A DNA stretch of 64,000 bases from Mycobacterium kansasii ATCC 12478 (GTDB taxonomy: Bacteria > Actinomycetota > Actinomycetes > Mycobacteriales > Mycobacteriaceae). A program made the translations under genes and the position numbers. Positions 1 to 8,328 of this stretch are shown here, one piece after another. The stretch lies in the NCBI RefSeq assembly GCF_000157895.3, contig NC_022663.1, forward strand, positions 5,456,001 through 5,520,000, written 5' to 3'. The notes below the pieces were generated by a model. It saw only the letters and a program-made list of their open reading frames with translations, was not told the DNA's origin and did no database searches. How positions within the stretch are numbered: the stretch's first letter is position 1; every line of letters begins with the position of its first letter.

Positions 1-312
1 TTGCAGTTCGGCGTCATAGTGAGCCAGATCGGTGGTGAAGTGCGGGGTCTGGCCGTCCTGGCGGGAGCGGCCGCACTTGCGGAGGTCCAGCGCATAGAAG
101 GCGAAGCCGCGGCGCGCGAAGTGATCGGCCAGTTCGGTGTGGAAGAAGTAGTCGGTATAGCCGTGCACCGCCAGGACGGCGTGATCGGTCCGGACGGGTT
201 CTCCGCGGCGGATCAGCGTTGCGACGACGTCGCCTTCACCGTCGGGGTCCGGTCCCAGTGGAATCGGATACTGCCAATAGCCGGGCAGGACGTCGGGCAT
301 CCAGCCAGTCAC
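1..312 (-). CDS. Alpha/beta hydrolase, Rv2854-like (N-terminal 104 codons; continues off the left edge)
   Basis: Reading the minus strand from a GTG at 312-310 gives 104 codons without a stop, beginning MTGWMPDVLPGYWQYP. An HGYTDYFFH segment at about residues 50-58 is the oxyanion-hole region of serine-hydrolase (S33/monoacylglycerol-lipase-like) folds, and a DLRKCGRS segment follows at about 76-83. The nucleophile and the rest of the catalytic triad lie outside the window, so the substrate cannot be judged. The protein start matches my memory of M. tuberculosis Rv2854. A TAAGCT -10 box ends 6 nt before the GTG, which supports this start and a leaderless transcript. A second, broken copy of codons about 6-25 lies at 1728-1782. 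Confidence 0.85.
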   Translation of the reverse strand, partial: MTGWMPDVLPGYWQYPIPLGPDPDGEGDVVATLIRRGEPVRTDHAVLAVHGYTDYFFHTELADHFARRGFAFYALDLRKCGRSRQDGQTPHFTTDLAHYDAELQ

Positions 313-318
313 GGGGCC

Positions 319-324
319 AGCTTA
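319..324 (-). promoter_or_regulatory. -10 box (TAAGCT) for the Rv2854-like gene
   Basis: TAAGCT on the minus strand ends 6 nt before the GTG at 312. This spacing places the transcription start at or next to the start codon, typical of mycobacterial leaderless mRNAs. No clear -35 is visible. Confidence 0.5.
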
Positions 325-602
325 GAGCGTGGTCGGCGGTCCTGCTGTCGGACGCTCGGTTGACCCGATGCACCAGGGGTCGTCCGGCGCGGGAGTCGGT
401 GACGCCGGCGATGTCGGCGTTCTCGGGTCAGCACGCTTGTAGGACCTGAATCGTCCCCGCTTTCCGGTCCCGGTAGTTAGGATCCGCTTACCGGTCCGGT
501 GAAAGGCGTGACATGCGAGGCATCGTGACATTCGCGGCGTTCGTCGCCGCATATTCTCGGCTTGGCGTTTTCAAGCTTGGTCCCACCGGAGCCGAGGAGG
601 CC

Positions 603-998
603 ATGCGCATCTCCCGCGATGGTGACCGTCCGGCCACGCCGGGACCGCATGAGTTCTTTACCGGCGACGTCACGGTCAAACCGTTGTTCGGGCCGGCGGG
701 CTCCGCGAACGCCTTTGGCGGACAGCTCACCTTCGCCGCAGGTGCCCGCAGCGTGTGGCACACTCATCCGGCCGGCCAGACGCTGATCGTCACCGCCGGC
801 ACCGGCTGGATACAGCAATGGGGTGGTGACAGGCAGCAGATCAATCCCGGGGACGTGATCTGGACTCCGGCCGGAGTCAAACACTGGCACGGAGCCACCC
901 CCAGCGGCGAGCTAACCCACATCGCCATTCAAGAGATGGTCGACGGGCGCTTTGTCGACTGGCTGGAGAAGGTAAGCGACGAGCAATATCTGAGCTGA
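603..998 (+). CDS. Small cupin-domain protein (131 aa)
   Basis: A single-domain cupin. Motif 1 is visible as W52-H53-T-H55 followed by Q59 and G67. Motif 2 is P82-G83-D84, P89 and H94-W-H96, which together could bind one metal ion. Small cupins of this architecture (carboxymuconolactone-decarboxylase-associated type) are common, but the substrate is not predictable. I choose ATG 603 because GAGGAGG lies just upstream and because residues from there match the usual start of the family. An in-frame ATG at 513 would add 30 residues. The gene has no counterpart that I recall between Rv2853 and Rv2854 of H37Rv. It forms an inserted pair with the next gene, transcribed against both neighbours. Confidence 0.75.
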   Translation: MRISRDGDRPATPGPHEFFTGDVTVKPLFGPAGSANAFGGQLTFAAGARSVWHTHPAGQTLIVTAGTGWIQQWGGDRQQINPGDVIWTPAGVKHWHGATPSGELTHIAIQEMVDGRFVDWLEKVSDEQYLS

Positions 999-1207
999 TG
1001 ACGCCGGTAACGCAGGGAAAGTCCGATCGACCCAGCCCGTTGGGCGCGTGCTACCCGAACGCCGTCGACGATGATTGACCGCCAACCTGGTCACTTCTAC
1101 ACTGTCGTCCGGTCCGCTTCGGTCTGCGATCCGGGTCGCCCGCCAACCCGCTCGCCGACCGGCCCCCCGACCCGTCCCCCGACCCGCCCAGGTGAGGATC
1201 ACCGCTT

Positions 1208-1615
1208 GTGACTGTGTTCACCGACGTCGAGATCGAATATCTGGCCAGCCAGCGGCTGGGCAGGCTTGCGACGCTCGCCCCCAAAGGATCACCCCAGGTG
1301 CGGCCGGTCCGCTTCCAGTACAACGCGGAGCTGGACACCATCGACATCGGTGGCCGCGCGATGGCCGGCAGCCGCAAGCTTCGCAACGTCGAGAACGATC
1401 CCCGGGTGTCATTCGTCATCGATGACCTCGCCTCCATCGATCCGTGGCGCCCCCGAGGAATCGAGATTCGCGGGCGGGCCGAGGCCCTACCGGTGGACGG
1501 CGCACAGGAGGGGTCCGGCGGTGCCCTGATCCGCATTCATCCCCGGCGGATCGTGGTGTGGGGACTGGATAGCGAATCCCCGGCTCTGCACGCACGCAAC
1601 GTGACGAAAGACTGA
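1208..1615 (+). CDS. PPOX-class F420-dependent oxidoreductase (135 aa)
   Basis: The protein is a single split-barrel flavin/deazaflavin-binding fold. It opens MTVFTDVEIEYLASQRLG, then carries the RLATLAPKGSPQVRPV strand pair and a C-terminal RIHPRRIVVWGLDSE segment, typical of the small PPOX-class F420 enzymes (MSMEG_5819 type). Such enzymes use reduced F420 to reduce unsaturated or quinone-like substrates. The physiological substrate is unknown. GTG 1208 is preceded by AGGTGAGGA at an acceptable distance. It lies 209 nt downstream of the cupin gene in the same orientation. Both sit between two copies of the Rv2854 5' end, so they look like a single insertion. Confidence 0.8.
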   Translation: MTVFTDVEIEYLASQRLGRLATLAPKGSPQVRPVRFQYNAELDTIDIGGRAMAGSRKLRNVENDPRVSFVIDDLASIDPWRPRGIEIRGRAEALPVDGAQEGSGGALIRIHPRRIVVWGLDSESPALHARNVTKD

Positions 1616-1727
1616 CCAGCGTCCACCGCTACGACTCCGCACCGTATTCCTGCGGAACGTTGCGCGCGGAACTAAGTGCGTGCCAATCGTTTTGGCCTCG
1701 TGAGCCGGGCGGGTCGACGCATTCATC

Positions 1728-1782
1728 GGCTGGGTTCGGTCCGAGCGGGATCGGATGCTGCCAATAGCCGGGCAGGACGTCG
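1728..1782 (-). pseudogene. Remnant of a second Rv2854-like 5' end (direct repeat of 241-295)
   Basis: Bases 1750-1782 repeat 263-295 with one mismatch in 33. The similarity extends upstream with a few more mismatches to about 1728 (= 241). On the minus strand this corresponds to roughly codons 6-25 of the Rv2854-like hydrolase (LPGYWQYPIPLGP...). It lies 13 nt past the PE_PGRS stop codon and lacks its own start. The simplest reading is that PE_PGRS and the hydrolase were once adjacent, and that insertion of the cupin/PPOX segment left a duplicated junction. Confidence 0.7.
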
Positions 1783-1795
1783 TTGCTCGTGTCGG

Positions 1796-3634
1796 TCAGC
1801 CGTGCTGGCCGGTGTTGCCGTTGAAGCCGTCCACGCCGGACAGGCCGGCTTTACCGTCGCTGGTGTCCCCACCGCCAGCCGGGCCGCCGTCACCGGCCGT
1901 GCCACCGGCACCTCCGGCACCACCCGCACCGCCGGCGCCGCCGGCCCCGGTGCTGCCCGCCTGTCCGATCAGCCATCCTCCGGTTCCGCCCGTGCCACCG
2001 AGGCCCGGGGCACCGCCGCCACCGCCGCTGCCACCATTACCGCCACTACCGCCGTTGCCGCCGTCACCGCCGAAGGAGTTGGTGTTCACGTCGCCGGGAA
2101 TGGCTTCACCGCCGGCACCGCCGGCTCCGCCCCCACCGCCGGCGCCGCCCTCACCGCCGGCGCCGCCGATACCGCCCGCGCCGCCGGCGCCGCCGTTGCC
2201 AAACAGCAGCCCGCCCGCGCCGCCGTGACCGCCCAGCCCGCCGGCGCCCCCGGCACCCCCGGTGCCTAGTGCGCTGCCGCCATCACCTCCTGTTCCGCCA
2301 TCGCCCGCGGTAACGGTGGCATTAGGGCCGATGCTGTTGGCCATGTCGGCCTTGCCGCCGCCGCCACCGGCACCGCCGGGGGCGCCTGCGCCGCCGATGC
2401 CGCCGGTACCACCGCGGCCACCGCCCCCGCCGTTGCCGGCCAGCAGACCGCCACGGCCGCCGTCACCGCCGACGCCGCCCGCGCCGCCCGCGCCGCCCGA
2501 CACGTCAGTGTCATGGCCGTTGCCGCCGTTACCACCGTTGCCCCCGGCCACGCTGCTGGTGGCTTGTGCAAACCCACCCCTGCCGCCGTTGCCGCCCGCA
2601 CCGCCGGCCGCCTCGGCGTTACCTCCATTGCCGCCACTACCGCTGACGGCGGTGGCACCACCTGTCGAGGCCTCCCCACCCACACCACCGTTGCCGCCAT
2701 GGGCGCCGTTTCCGCCGTCGCCAGCTGCACCGCCGGTGACGTCGCCGTTACCGAATACGTTCCTCGCTACGCCGCCGTTGCCTCCGTTGCCGCCGGCCAC
2801 GGTGACACCGCCGGCTTTGCCGTCTTCCCCGGCGCCGCCGGTGAGATTGCTACTGGTATTCATAATCTGATTTGCGCCGTCGCTGCCGGGCGCGGCGGTG
2901 CCGAGGGGGGTGGGATTGCTGCCGGCGATGCCAGTGGCGCCGGTGCCACCTTGCCCGCCCGCGCCGCCGTCGCCGAACAGGTAGGCGTTGCCACCGTGGC
3001 CCCCTTGCCCGGCGTTGCCGCCGTTGACACCGGCGACGCCAGGCCCGCCGTGCCCGCCGGCCCCACCGTTGCCGAATAGCAGCCCCCCGGTGCCGCCGTT
3101 ACCACCGACCGCGCCGGCACCCCCAACGCCGCCGGCCCCGCCGTGGCCGATCAGTCCGGCGTTGCCGCCGGCGCCGCCCGCCTGGTTGGGCCCGCCGGCG
3201 GCGCCGTTGCCACCGTTGCCGTACAGCAACCCGCCGGGCGCGCCTGCCTGGCCGGGTGCCGATCCATCGGCGCCGTTACCGATGAGCGGACGCCCCAGCA
3301 GTGCCTGGGTGGGCGCATTGACGGCGTCCAGCACGGTCTGAAATGGCGACGCGTTGGCGGCCTCGGCCATGGCATACGAGCCCCCGGATGCGGTCAAAGC
3401 CCGCACAAACTGGTCGTGGAACGCCGCCGCCTGCGCGCTGATGGCCTGGTATTCCTGGGCGTGCGCACCGAACAGGGCCGCGATGGCCGCCGACACCTCG
3501 TCCTGGGCCGCGGCCAGCAATCGTGTTGTCGGAACCGCAGCGGCCGTGTTGGCTGCCATGACCGCCGACCCGACAGCCGCCAGATCTGAAGAGGCCGCCG
3601 TTAGAATTTCCGGTGTTGCGATCACAAACAACAT
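1796..3634 (-). CDS. PE_PGRS family protein (612 aa), at the PE_PGRS48 (Rv2853) position
   Basis: The protein starts MLFVIATPEILTAASSDL, a canonical PE-domain start. ATG 3634 has GGGAGGTG upstream; an upstream in-frame ATG adding 14 residues is not needed. The PE helical hairpin covers about residues 1-95, followed by a linker with the conserved GRPLIGNGADG motif. The remaining ~490 residues are Gly-Gly-Ala/Gly-Gly-Asn repeats, including LLFGNGGAGG and GGNGGNGG units. A short glycine-poor stretch (SNPTPLGTAAPG, MNTSSNLTG) interrupts the repeats. The C-terminus ends in a non-repeat tail (SGVDGFNGNTGQHG). PE_PGRS proteins are exported by ESX-5 and sit at the cell surface. The individual function is unknown. 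The antisense frames contain long proline-rich open stretches that are artefacts of the repeat. Confidence 0.9.
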   Translation of the reverse strand: MLFVIATPEILTAASSDLAAVGSAVMAANTAAAVPTTRLLAAAQDEVSAAIAALFGAHAQEYQAISAQAAAFHDQFVRALTASGGSYAMAEAANASPFQTVLDAVNAPTQALLGRPLIGNGADGSAPGQAGAPGGLLYGNGGNGAAGGPNQAGGAGGNAGLIGHGGAGGVGGAGAVGGNGGTGGLLFGNGGAGGHGGPGVAGVNGGNAGQGGHGGNAYLFGDGGAGGQGGTGATGIAGSNPTPLGTAAPGSDGANQIMNTSSNLTGGAGEDGKAGGVTVAGGNGGNGGVARNVFGNGDVTGGAAGDGGNGAHGGNGGVGGEASTGGATAVSGSGGNGGNAEAAGGAGGNGGRGGFAQATSSVAGGNGGNGGNGHDTDVSGGAGGAGGVGGDGGRGGLLAGNGGGGGRGGTGGIGGAGAPGGAGGGGGKADMANSIGPNATVTAGDGGTGGDGGSALGTGGAGGAGGLGGHGGAGGLLFGNGGAGGAGGIGGAGGEGGAGGGGGAGGAGGEAIPGDVNTNSFGGDGGNGGSGGNGGSGGGGGAPGLGGTGGTGGWLIGQAGSTGAGGAGGAGGAGGAGGTAGDGGPAGGGDTSDGKAGLSGVDGFNGNTGQHG

Positions 3635-3830
3635 CAGGGGCACCTCCCACTGAAAGACCTGACTCCGGCGCTGCATCCAAGCACGATCGGCAAATCAGAT
3701 CCTATCGATATCACGCAATGGCGTCGGCCGAGTTGGTAAATGCGGCGGATTCGCTCGGGGCGGGCGAAATGGTGCCGCTCCGGGCAATCGGTAGCCGATC
3801 GCACTGGTGTGGACACCCACACGCTCGGGA

Positions 3831-3836
3831 TAACCT
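3831..3836 (+). promoter_or_regulatory. Possible -10 box (TAACCT) upstream of mqo
   Basis: TAACCT lies 35 nt before the mqo GTG, with a GGAAGG ribosome-binding site between them. It is in the divergent PE_PGRS/mqo intergenic region, and no other hexamer there is clearly better. Confidence 0.3.
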
Positions 3837-3871
3837 GGGACCGGCACAGCCAAAGGAAGGACCAATGCCCG

Positions 3872-5356
3872 GTGTCAGAGCTAACCAGGACCGCCGATGT
3901 CGTGTTAGTGGGCGCGGGCATCATGAGCGCCACGCTGGCAGCGTTGTTGAAGCGGCTGGAGCCGGACTGGTCGATCACTGTTGTCGAACGGCTCGATACC
4001 GTCGCCGCCGAAAGTAGCAGCCCCTGGAACAACGCCGGCACCGGCCACGCCGCGCTGTGCGAATTGAACTACACGCCAGAGAACTTCGACGGCTCGATCA
4101 ATGTCAGCAAAGCAGTACGCATTGCCGAGCAATTTCAGGTCACTCGTCAGTTCTGGGCCTACGCCGTGGAAAACGCCATCCTGGGCGATGTCCGCAGCTT
4201 CCTCAACCCGGTCCCGCACGTGAGTTTCGTGCACGGCGCGGACCGCGTCGACTACCTCCGGCGCCGGCATGCTGCGCTGGCCAGCAACCCATTGTTTTCC
4301 GCAATCGAGCTGATCGATGACCCGGACGAGTTCGTTCGCCGGCTGCCGTTCATGGGCGCCAAACGTGACTTCTCCGAGCCGGTCGCGCTCAACTGGGCCT
4401 CCGGCGGAACCGATGTCGACTTCGGTGCGCTGTCTCGCCAGCTTATCGGGTTTTGTGTGCGTAACGGCGCCACTGCGCTGTTCGGTCACGAGGTTCGTCA
4501 GCTGTCCCGACAATCAGACGGCAGTTGGACTTTGACCGTCACGAATCGCCGTGCCGGCCAAAAGCACAAGCTGAATGCCAAATTCGTCTTCATCGGGGCC
4601 GGCGGCGATGCGCTGCCATTGTTGCAGAAGTCCGGAATCAGAGAGATCAAGGGCTTCGCCGGCTTTCCGATTGGCGGCCGGTTCCTGCGCACCGACAACC
4701 CGGTGCTCACGGCCGCGCACCGGGCCAAGGTCTACGGAGTTCCGTCGCCGGGAGCCCCACCGCTGGGAGCGCTGCACCTGGATCTGAGGTTCGTCAACGG
4801 CAAGTCATGGCTGGTGTTCGGACCCTACGCCGGCTGGTCGCCAAAGTTCTTGAAGCAGGGCCACTTCAGCGACCTGCCCCGCTCGATCAAGCCGAACAAC
4901 GTGCTATCCATGCTCGGTGTCGGCTTCACCCAAATGACATTGCTGAATTACTTGGTCAGCCAGCTGCGGCTCTCTGCACCGGACCGAGTCGACGCGCTGC
5001 GTGAATTCGCGCCCAGTGCAGTCGATTCCGATTGGAACTTGCTAGTGGCCGGTCAGCGAGTGCAAGTGATCCGGCGTGACAAGCGCAAGGGCGGGGTGCT
5101 CGACTTCGGCACCACAATCGTCGGCGACGCCGACGGTAGCATCGTCGGACTGCTCGGCGGCTCGCCCGGCGCCTCGACGGCGGTGCCGATCATGCTCGAG
5201 GTGTTGGAGCGGTGCTTTGCTCACCGCTATCAGTCATGGCTGCCCACGCTTAAGGAGATGGTGCCGTCGCTGGGGGCCAGGCTCTCGGCAGAGCCGGCGT
5301 TGTACAACGAAGTGTGGTCATGGACTACCAAAGCACTGCAACTGGATATCCCATGA
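3872..5356 (+). CDS. mqo: Malate:quinone oxidoreductase (494 aa)
   Basis: This membrane-associated FAD enzyme oxidises malate to oxaloacetate and passes electrons to menaquinone. It can replace NAD-dependent malate dehydrogenase in the TCA cycle. The N-terminal dinucleotide-binding motif is GAGIMS at residues 14-19. Family landmarks follow: PWNNAGTGHAALCE, NPVPHVSFV, a long conserved GGRFLR region, and the C-terminal LLGGSPGASTAVPIML flavin-binding motif. Length and sequence match Rv2852c closely. I use GTG 3872 (MSELTRTADVVLVGAG) because homologues begin here and GGAAGG precedes it; the frame is open further upstream but without homology. The stop overlaps the next ATG by 4 nt (ATGA), so translation is probably coupled. 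Confidence 0.95.
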   Translation: MSELTRTADVVLVGAGIMSATLAALLKRLEPDWSITVVERLDTVAAESSSPWNNAGTGHAALCELNYTPENFDGSINVSKAVRIAEQFQVTRQFWAYAVENAILGDVRSFLNPVPHVSFVHGADRVDYLRRRHAALASNPLFSAIELIDDPDEFVRRLPFMGAKRDFSEPVALNWASGGTDVDFGALSRQLIGFCVRNGATALFGHEVRQLSRQSDGSWTLTVTNRRAGQKHKLNAKFVFIGAGGDALPLLQKSGIREIKGFAGFPIGGRFLRTDNPVLTAAHRAKVYGVPSPGAPPLGALHLDLRFVNGKSWLVFGPYAGWSPKFLKQGHFSDLPRSIKPNNVLSMLGVGFTQMTLLNYLVSQLRLSAPDRVDALREFAPSAVDSDWNLLVAGQRVQVIRRDKRKGGVLDFGTTIVGDADGSIVGLLGGSPGASTAVPIMLEVLERCFAHRYQSWLPTLKEMVPSLGARLSAEPALYNEVWSWTTKALQLDIP

Positions 5357-5823
5357 CAGAAGCGCTGCGCCGTGTGTGGGCCAAGGACCTTGATGCAGCA
5401 GCCCTTTACGAACTGCTGAAGCTGCGGGTGGAGGTTTTCGTGGTCGAACAGGCCTGCCCATATCCCGAGCTGGACGGCCGCGATCTGCTCGCCGAGACAC
5501 GGCACTTCTGGCTGGAAAACCCTGACGGTGAGGTGATTTGCACATTGCGGCTCATGGAGGAACACGCCGGAGGCGAGAAGACGTTCCGGATCGGCCGGCT
5601 ATGTACCAGACGTGACGCCCGCGGTCAGGGGCATACCACCCGGCTGCTGCGCGCCGCCTTGGCTGAGGTTGGTGACTACCCATGCCGGATCGACGCGCAG
5701 GTCTATCTCGCAGATATGTACGCGCAGCACGGATTTGTACGTGACGGTGACGATTTCATCGACGACGGTATTCCGCATGTGCCGATGCTGCGGCCCGCAT
5801 CCGGTCGGACGGCGCACTCATGA
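5353..5823 (+). CDS. GNAT-family acetyltransferase, ElaA type (156 aa), Rv2851c-like
   Basis: One GNAT domain spans the whole protein. It starts MTEALRRVWAKDL and carries the LRVEVFVVEQ strand-helix typical of the ElaA subgroup. The acetyl-CoA pyrophosphate loop is RDARGQGHTTRLL (the R/Q-x-x-G-x-G/A motif), and the conserved YAQHGFVRDGDDF segment lies near the C-terminus. The acceptor substrate is unknown. Start ATG 5353 lies inside the mqo stop, and its own stop overlaps the next ATG (ATGA) in turn, so mqo, this gene and the chelatase-like gene form a tightly coupled operon. The equivalent gene order exists in H37Rv. Confidence 0.88.
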   Translation: MTEALRRVWAKDLDAAALYELLKLRVEVFVVEQACPYPELDGRDLLAETRHFWLENPDGEVICTLRLMEEHAGGEKTFRIGRLCTRRDARGQGHTTRLLRAALAEVGDYPCRIDAQVYLADMYAQHGFVRDGDDFIDDGIPHVPMLRPASGRTAHS

Positions 5824-7667
5824 AGCCGTATCCGTTCAGCGCGATCGTCGGACATGATCAAATGCGGCTTGCGTTGCTGCTGTGTGCCGTCCGCCCGGAG
5901 ATCGGTGGGGTGCTTATCCGCGGGGAGAAGGGCACCGCGAAATCGACGGCCGTGCGCGGGCTTGCCGCGTTGCTGTCGATCGTGACCGGAGGTGGTGGTG
6001 CCGGGCTGGTCGAAATGCCATTGGGGGCCACCGAGGACCGCGTGGTCGGCTCGCTGGATTTGCAGCGCGTCCTGCGCGAGGGCGAGCACGCCTTTTCGCC
6101 GGGGTTGCTGGCCCGGGCTCACGGGGGAGTGCTCTACGTCGACGAAGTCAACTTGTTACACGATCATCTTGTCGACATATTGCTCGACGCCGCGGCGATG
6201 GGACGGGTGCACGTCGAACGCGATGGCGTATCGCATTCGCATGACGCCCGTTTCGTCCTGATCGGCACCATGAATCCGGAGGAAGGAGAACTGCGGCCCC
6301 AGCTGCTGGACCGGTTCGGTCTCACCGTCGACGTGCAGGCATCGCGGGACGTCGACGTGCGGGTGGAGGTCATCCGTCAGCGAATGGCTTACGAGGCCGA
6401 TCCGGACACGTTCGCCGAACGGTATGCCAGCGCCGACGCCGCGCTGGCCAACCGGATTGCCGCGGCGCGGGGGAGCGTCGATGATGTCTTGCTGCCGGAC
6501 AACGAGTTACGGCGCATTGCGGCGTTGTGTGCGGCGTTCGACGTCGACGGTATGCGAGCCGATCTGGTGGTGGCCCGAACGGCAGCCGCTCATGCGGCCT
6601 GGCGCGGTGCAGGCGTTGTCGAGGAACAGGATATCCGGGTAGCTGCCGAACTGGCGTTGCCGCATCGGCGCCGTCGAGACCCCTTCGACGATCACGGTCT
6701 GGACCGCGACCAGCTGAACGAGGCGCTGGCGCTGGGGGCACCACCCGCGGGTGGGGGAGCCGGTTCCGACCCAGAACCCGAGCCTGACCCGCCGGGCGGT
6801 GGTCAGTCCACCAACAACTCTGTGTTCCAATCAAATTCGCATGCAGCACCAACGCCGCCAAAGCCGAGTGCGCCGCCGTCGAACATGTTTCGTACCCGCG
6901 CGCTGACCGTTCCGGGGGTTGGCGAGGGAGCCCCCGGCCGACGATCACGGGCCCGCAACGCGTCGGGCAGTGTGGTGGCCGCCGCTGAGGCTGGCGCCCC
7001 GGCCGGTCATGGGCTGCATCTGTTCGCCACCCTGTTGGCTGCCGCCGAGCATGCGTCTGGTGCCGGGCCGTTGCGGCCGCAGGCGGACGACGTTCGCCGT
7101 GCGGTCCGCGAGGGACGCGAGGGAAACCTGGTGATCTTCGTCGTAGACGCTTCGGGATCGATGGCCGCCCGCGATCGCTTGGCCGCGGTCAGCGGCGCGA
7201 CCATGTCGCTGCTGCGCGACGCCTATCAGCGGCGCGACAAGGTCGCGGTGATCACGTTCCGCCAGCACGAGGCCGGGTTGTTGCTGCCGCCCACGTCATC
7301 GGCGCACATCGCCGGCCGGCGGCTGGCCCGGTTCGACACCGGCGGCAAAACCCCGCTCGCGGAAGGTCTATTGGCCGCGCGCGAGTTGGTCATCCGGGAG
7401 AAGGCGCGTGACCTCGCTCGCCGCGCCCTGGTGGTGGTGCTTACCGACGGACGGGCTACTTCCGGGCCAGACCCGTTGGGCCGCAGTCGAATTGCTGCGT
7501 CTCGCCTGGCTGCCGAGGGAGTTGCTGCTGTGGTCGTAGACTGTGAAACTTCCTACGTTCGCCTCGGATTGGCCGGGCAGCTGGCTCGGCAGCTGGGTGC
7601 ACCGGCCGTTCGGCTCGAGCAGCTGCACGCCGAACACTTGACGCGGGCCGTCCGTAACGTGGCTTGA
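5820..7667 (+). CDS. Magnesium-chelatase-like AAA+ ATPase with C-terminal vWA domain (615 aa), Rv2850c-like
   Basis: The N-terminal half resembles the BchI/ChlI subunit of Mg-chelatase, with Walker A GEKGTAKST at residues 35-43 and Walker B VLYVDEVNLL near residue 105. A poorly conserved Pro/Ser/Ala-rich linker lies around residues 310-370. The C-terminal half is a von Willebrand A domain with an intact MIDAS motif (D443-A-S-G-S) and a later TDGRATSG segment. The arrangement fuses the I and D subunit types of metal chelatases. Because cobO, cobB and cysG follow, it may be the ATPase of a cobaltochelatase or related metal-insertion machine. That is inference; a CobN-like large subunit is not in this window. 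ATG 5820 overlaps the preceding stop. Confidence 0.88.
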   Translation: MKPYPFSAIVGHDQMRLALLLCAVRPEIGGVLIRGEKGTAKSTAVRGLAALLSIVTGGGGAGLVEMPLGATEDRVVGSLDLQRVLREGEHAFSPGLLARAHGGVLYVDEVNLLHDHLVDILLDAAAMGRVHVERDGVSHSHDARFVLIGTMNPEEGELRPQLLDRFGLTVDVQASRDVDVRVEVIRQRMAYEADPDTFAERYASADAALANRIAAARGSVDDVLLPDNELRRIAALCAAFDVDGMRADLVVARTAAAHAAWRGAGVVEEQDIRVAAELALPHRRRRDPFDDHGLDRDQLNEALALGAPPAGGGAGSDPEPEPDPPGGGQSTNNSVFQSNSHAAPTPPKPSAPPSNMFRTRALTVPGVGEGAPGRRSRARNASGSVVAAAEAGAPAGHGLHLFATLLAAAEHASGAGPLRPQADDVRRAVREGREGNLVIFVVDASGSMAARDRLAAVSGATMSLLRDAYQRRDKVAVITFRQHEAGLLLPPTSSAHIAGRRLARFDTGGKTPLAEGLLAARELVIREKARDLARRALVVVLTDGRATSGPDPLGRSRIAASRLAAEGVAAVVVDCETSYVRLGLAGQLARQLGAPAVRLEQLHAEHLTRAVRNVA

Positions 7668-7700
7668 AGCCGGGACTTGAGGCCGGAAAGGTAACCGCTT

Positions 7701-8324
7701 ATGCCGCAGGGAAATCCGACTTACATCCCCGATGATGGTCTGACAACCAGGGCCCGGCGTAACCTGCCGGTGCTGGCGATACATACCGGTGACGGCAAGG
7801 GAAAATCAACGGCCGCCTTCGGAATGGCGCTGCGCGCGTGGAATGTCGGGCTCGACGTCGCGGTGTTCCAGTTCGTCAAGAGTGCCAAATGGAAGGTGGG
7901 TGAAGAAGCGGCGTTGCATCAGCTCGGTCGGTTGCACGACGAACAAGGGATCGGCGGAGCCGTCGAATGGCACAAGATGGGCGCGGGCTGGTCGTGGACG
8001 CGTAAATCGCGCAAGACCGGCAGCGAGGTTGATCACGCCGCCGCGGCGGCGGACGGATGGGCCGAGATCGCACGCCGGCTGGCGGAGGAACGCCACCAGT
8101 TTTATGTGCTGGATGAGTTCACCTACCCGTTGAAGTGGGGTTGGCTTGACGTCGACGATGTGGTGGAGGTGTTGCTGGCACGGCCCGGCCACCAACATGT
8201 CGTGATCACCGGACGCGACGCACCACCTCGATTGATCGAGGCCGCCGATTTGGTGACCGAGATGACCAAGGTCAAACACCCGATGGACGTCGGCCGTAAG
8301 GGTCAGCAGGGCATCGAGTGGTGA
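7701..8324 (+). CDS. cobO: Corrinoid adenosyltransferase CobO (207 aa)
   Basis: CobO transfers the 5'-deoxyadenosyl group from ATP to the cobalt of cob(I)yrinic acid a,c-diamide in adenosylcobalamin synthesis. The P-loop GDGKGKS is at residues 30-36. The family motifs FQFVKSAKWKVGE, WTRKSRK, EFTYPLKWGWLD and the C-terminal TEMTKVKHPMD segment are all present. The length is normal for the BtuR/CobO family. AAAGGTAA precedes ATG 7701. The gene sits 33 nt after the chelatase-like gene and 4 nt before cobB, in one cobalamin operon. Confidence 0.95.
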   Translation: MPQGNPTYIPDDGLTTRARRNLPVLAIHTGDGKGKSTAAFGMALRAWNVGLDVAVFQFVKSAKWKVGEEAALHQLGRLHDEQGIGGAVEWHKMGAGWSWTRKSRKTGSEVDHAAAAADGWAEIARRLAEERHQFYVLDEFTYPLKWGWLDVDDVVEVLLARPGHQHVVITGRDAPPRLIEAADLVTEMTKVKHPMDVGRKGQQGIEW

Positions 8325-8328
8325 AACC

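Noticed and set aside
513..602. Longer start for the cupin protein giving a hydrophobic leader
   Set aside because: ATG 603 has a strong GAGGAGG and matches family starts. The extra 30 residues have neither support nor a clear signal-peptide cleavage site.
1755..2870. Two long proline-rich open frames on the plus strand
   Set aside because: They are antisense to the glycine-rich repeat of the PE_PGRS gene, whose GGC/GCC codons read as Pro/Ala on the other strand. They lack ribosome-binding sites and family similarity.
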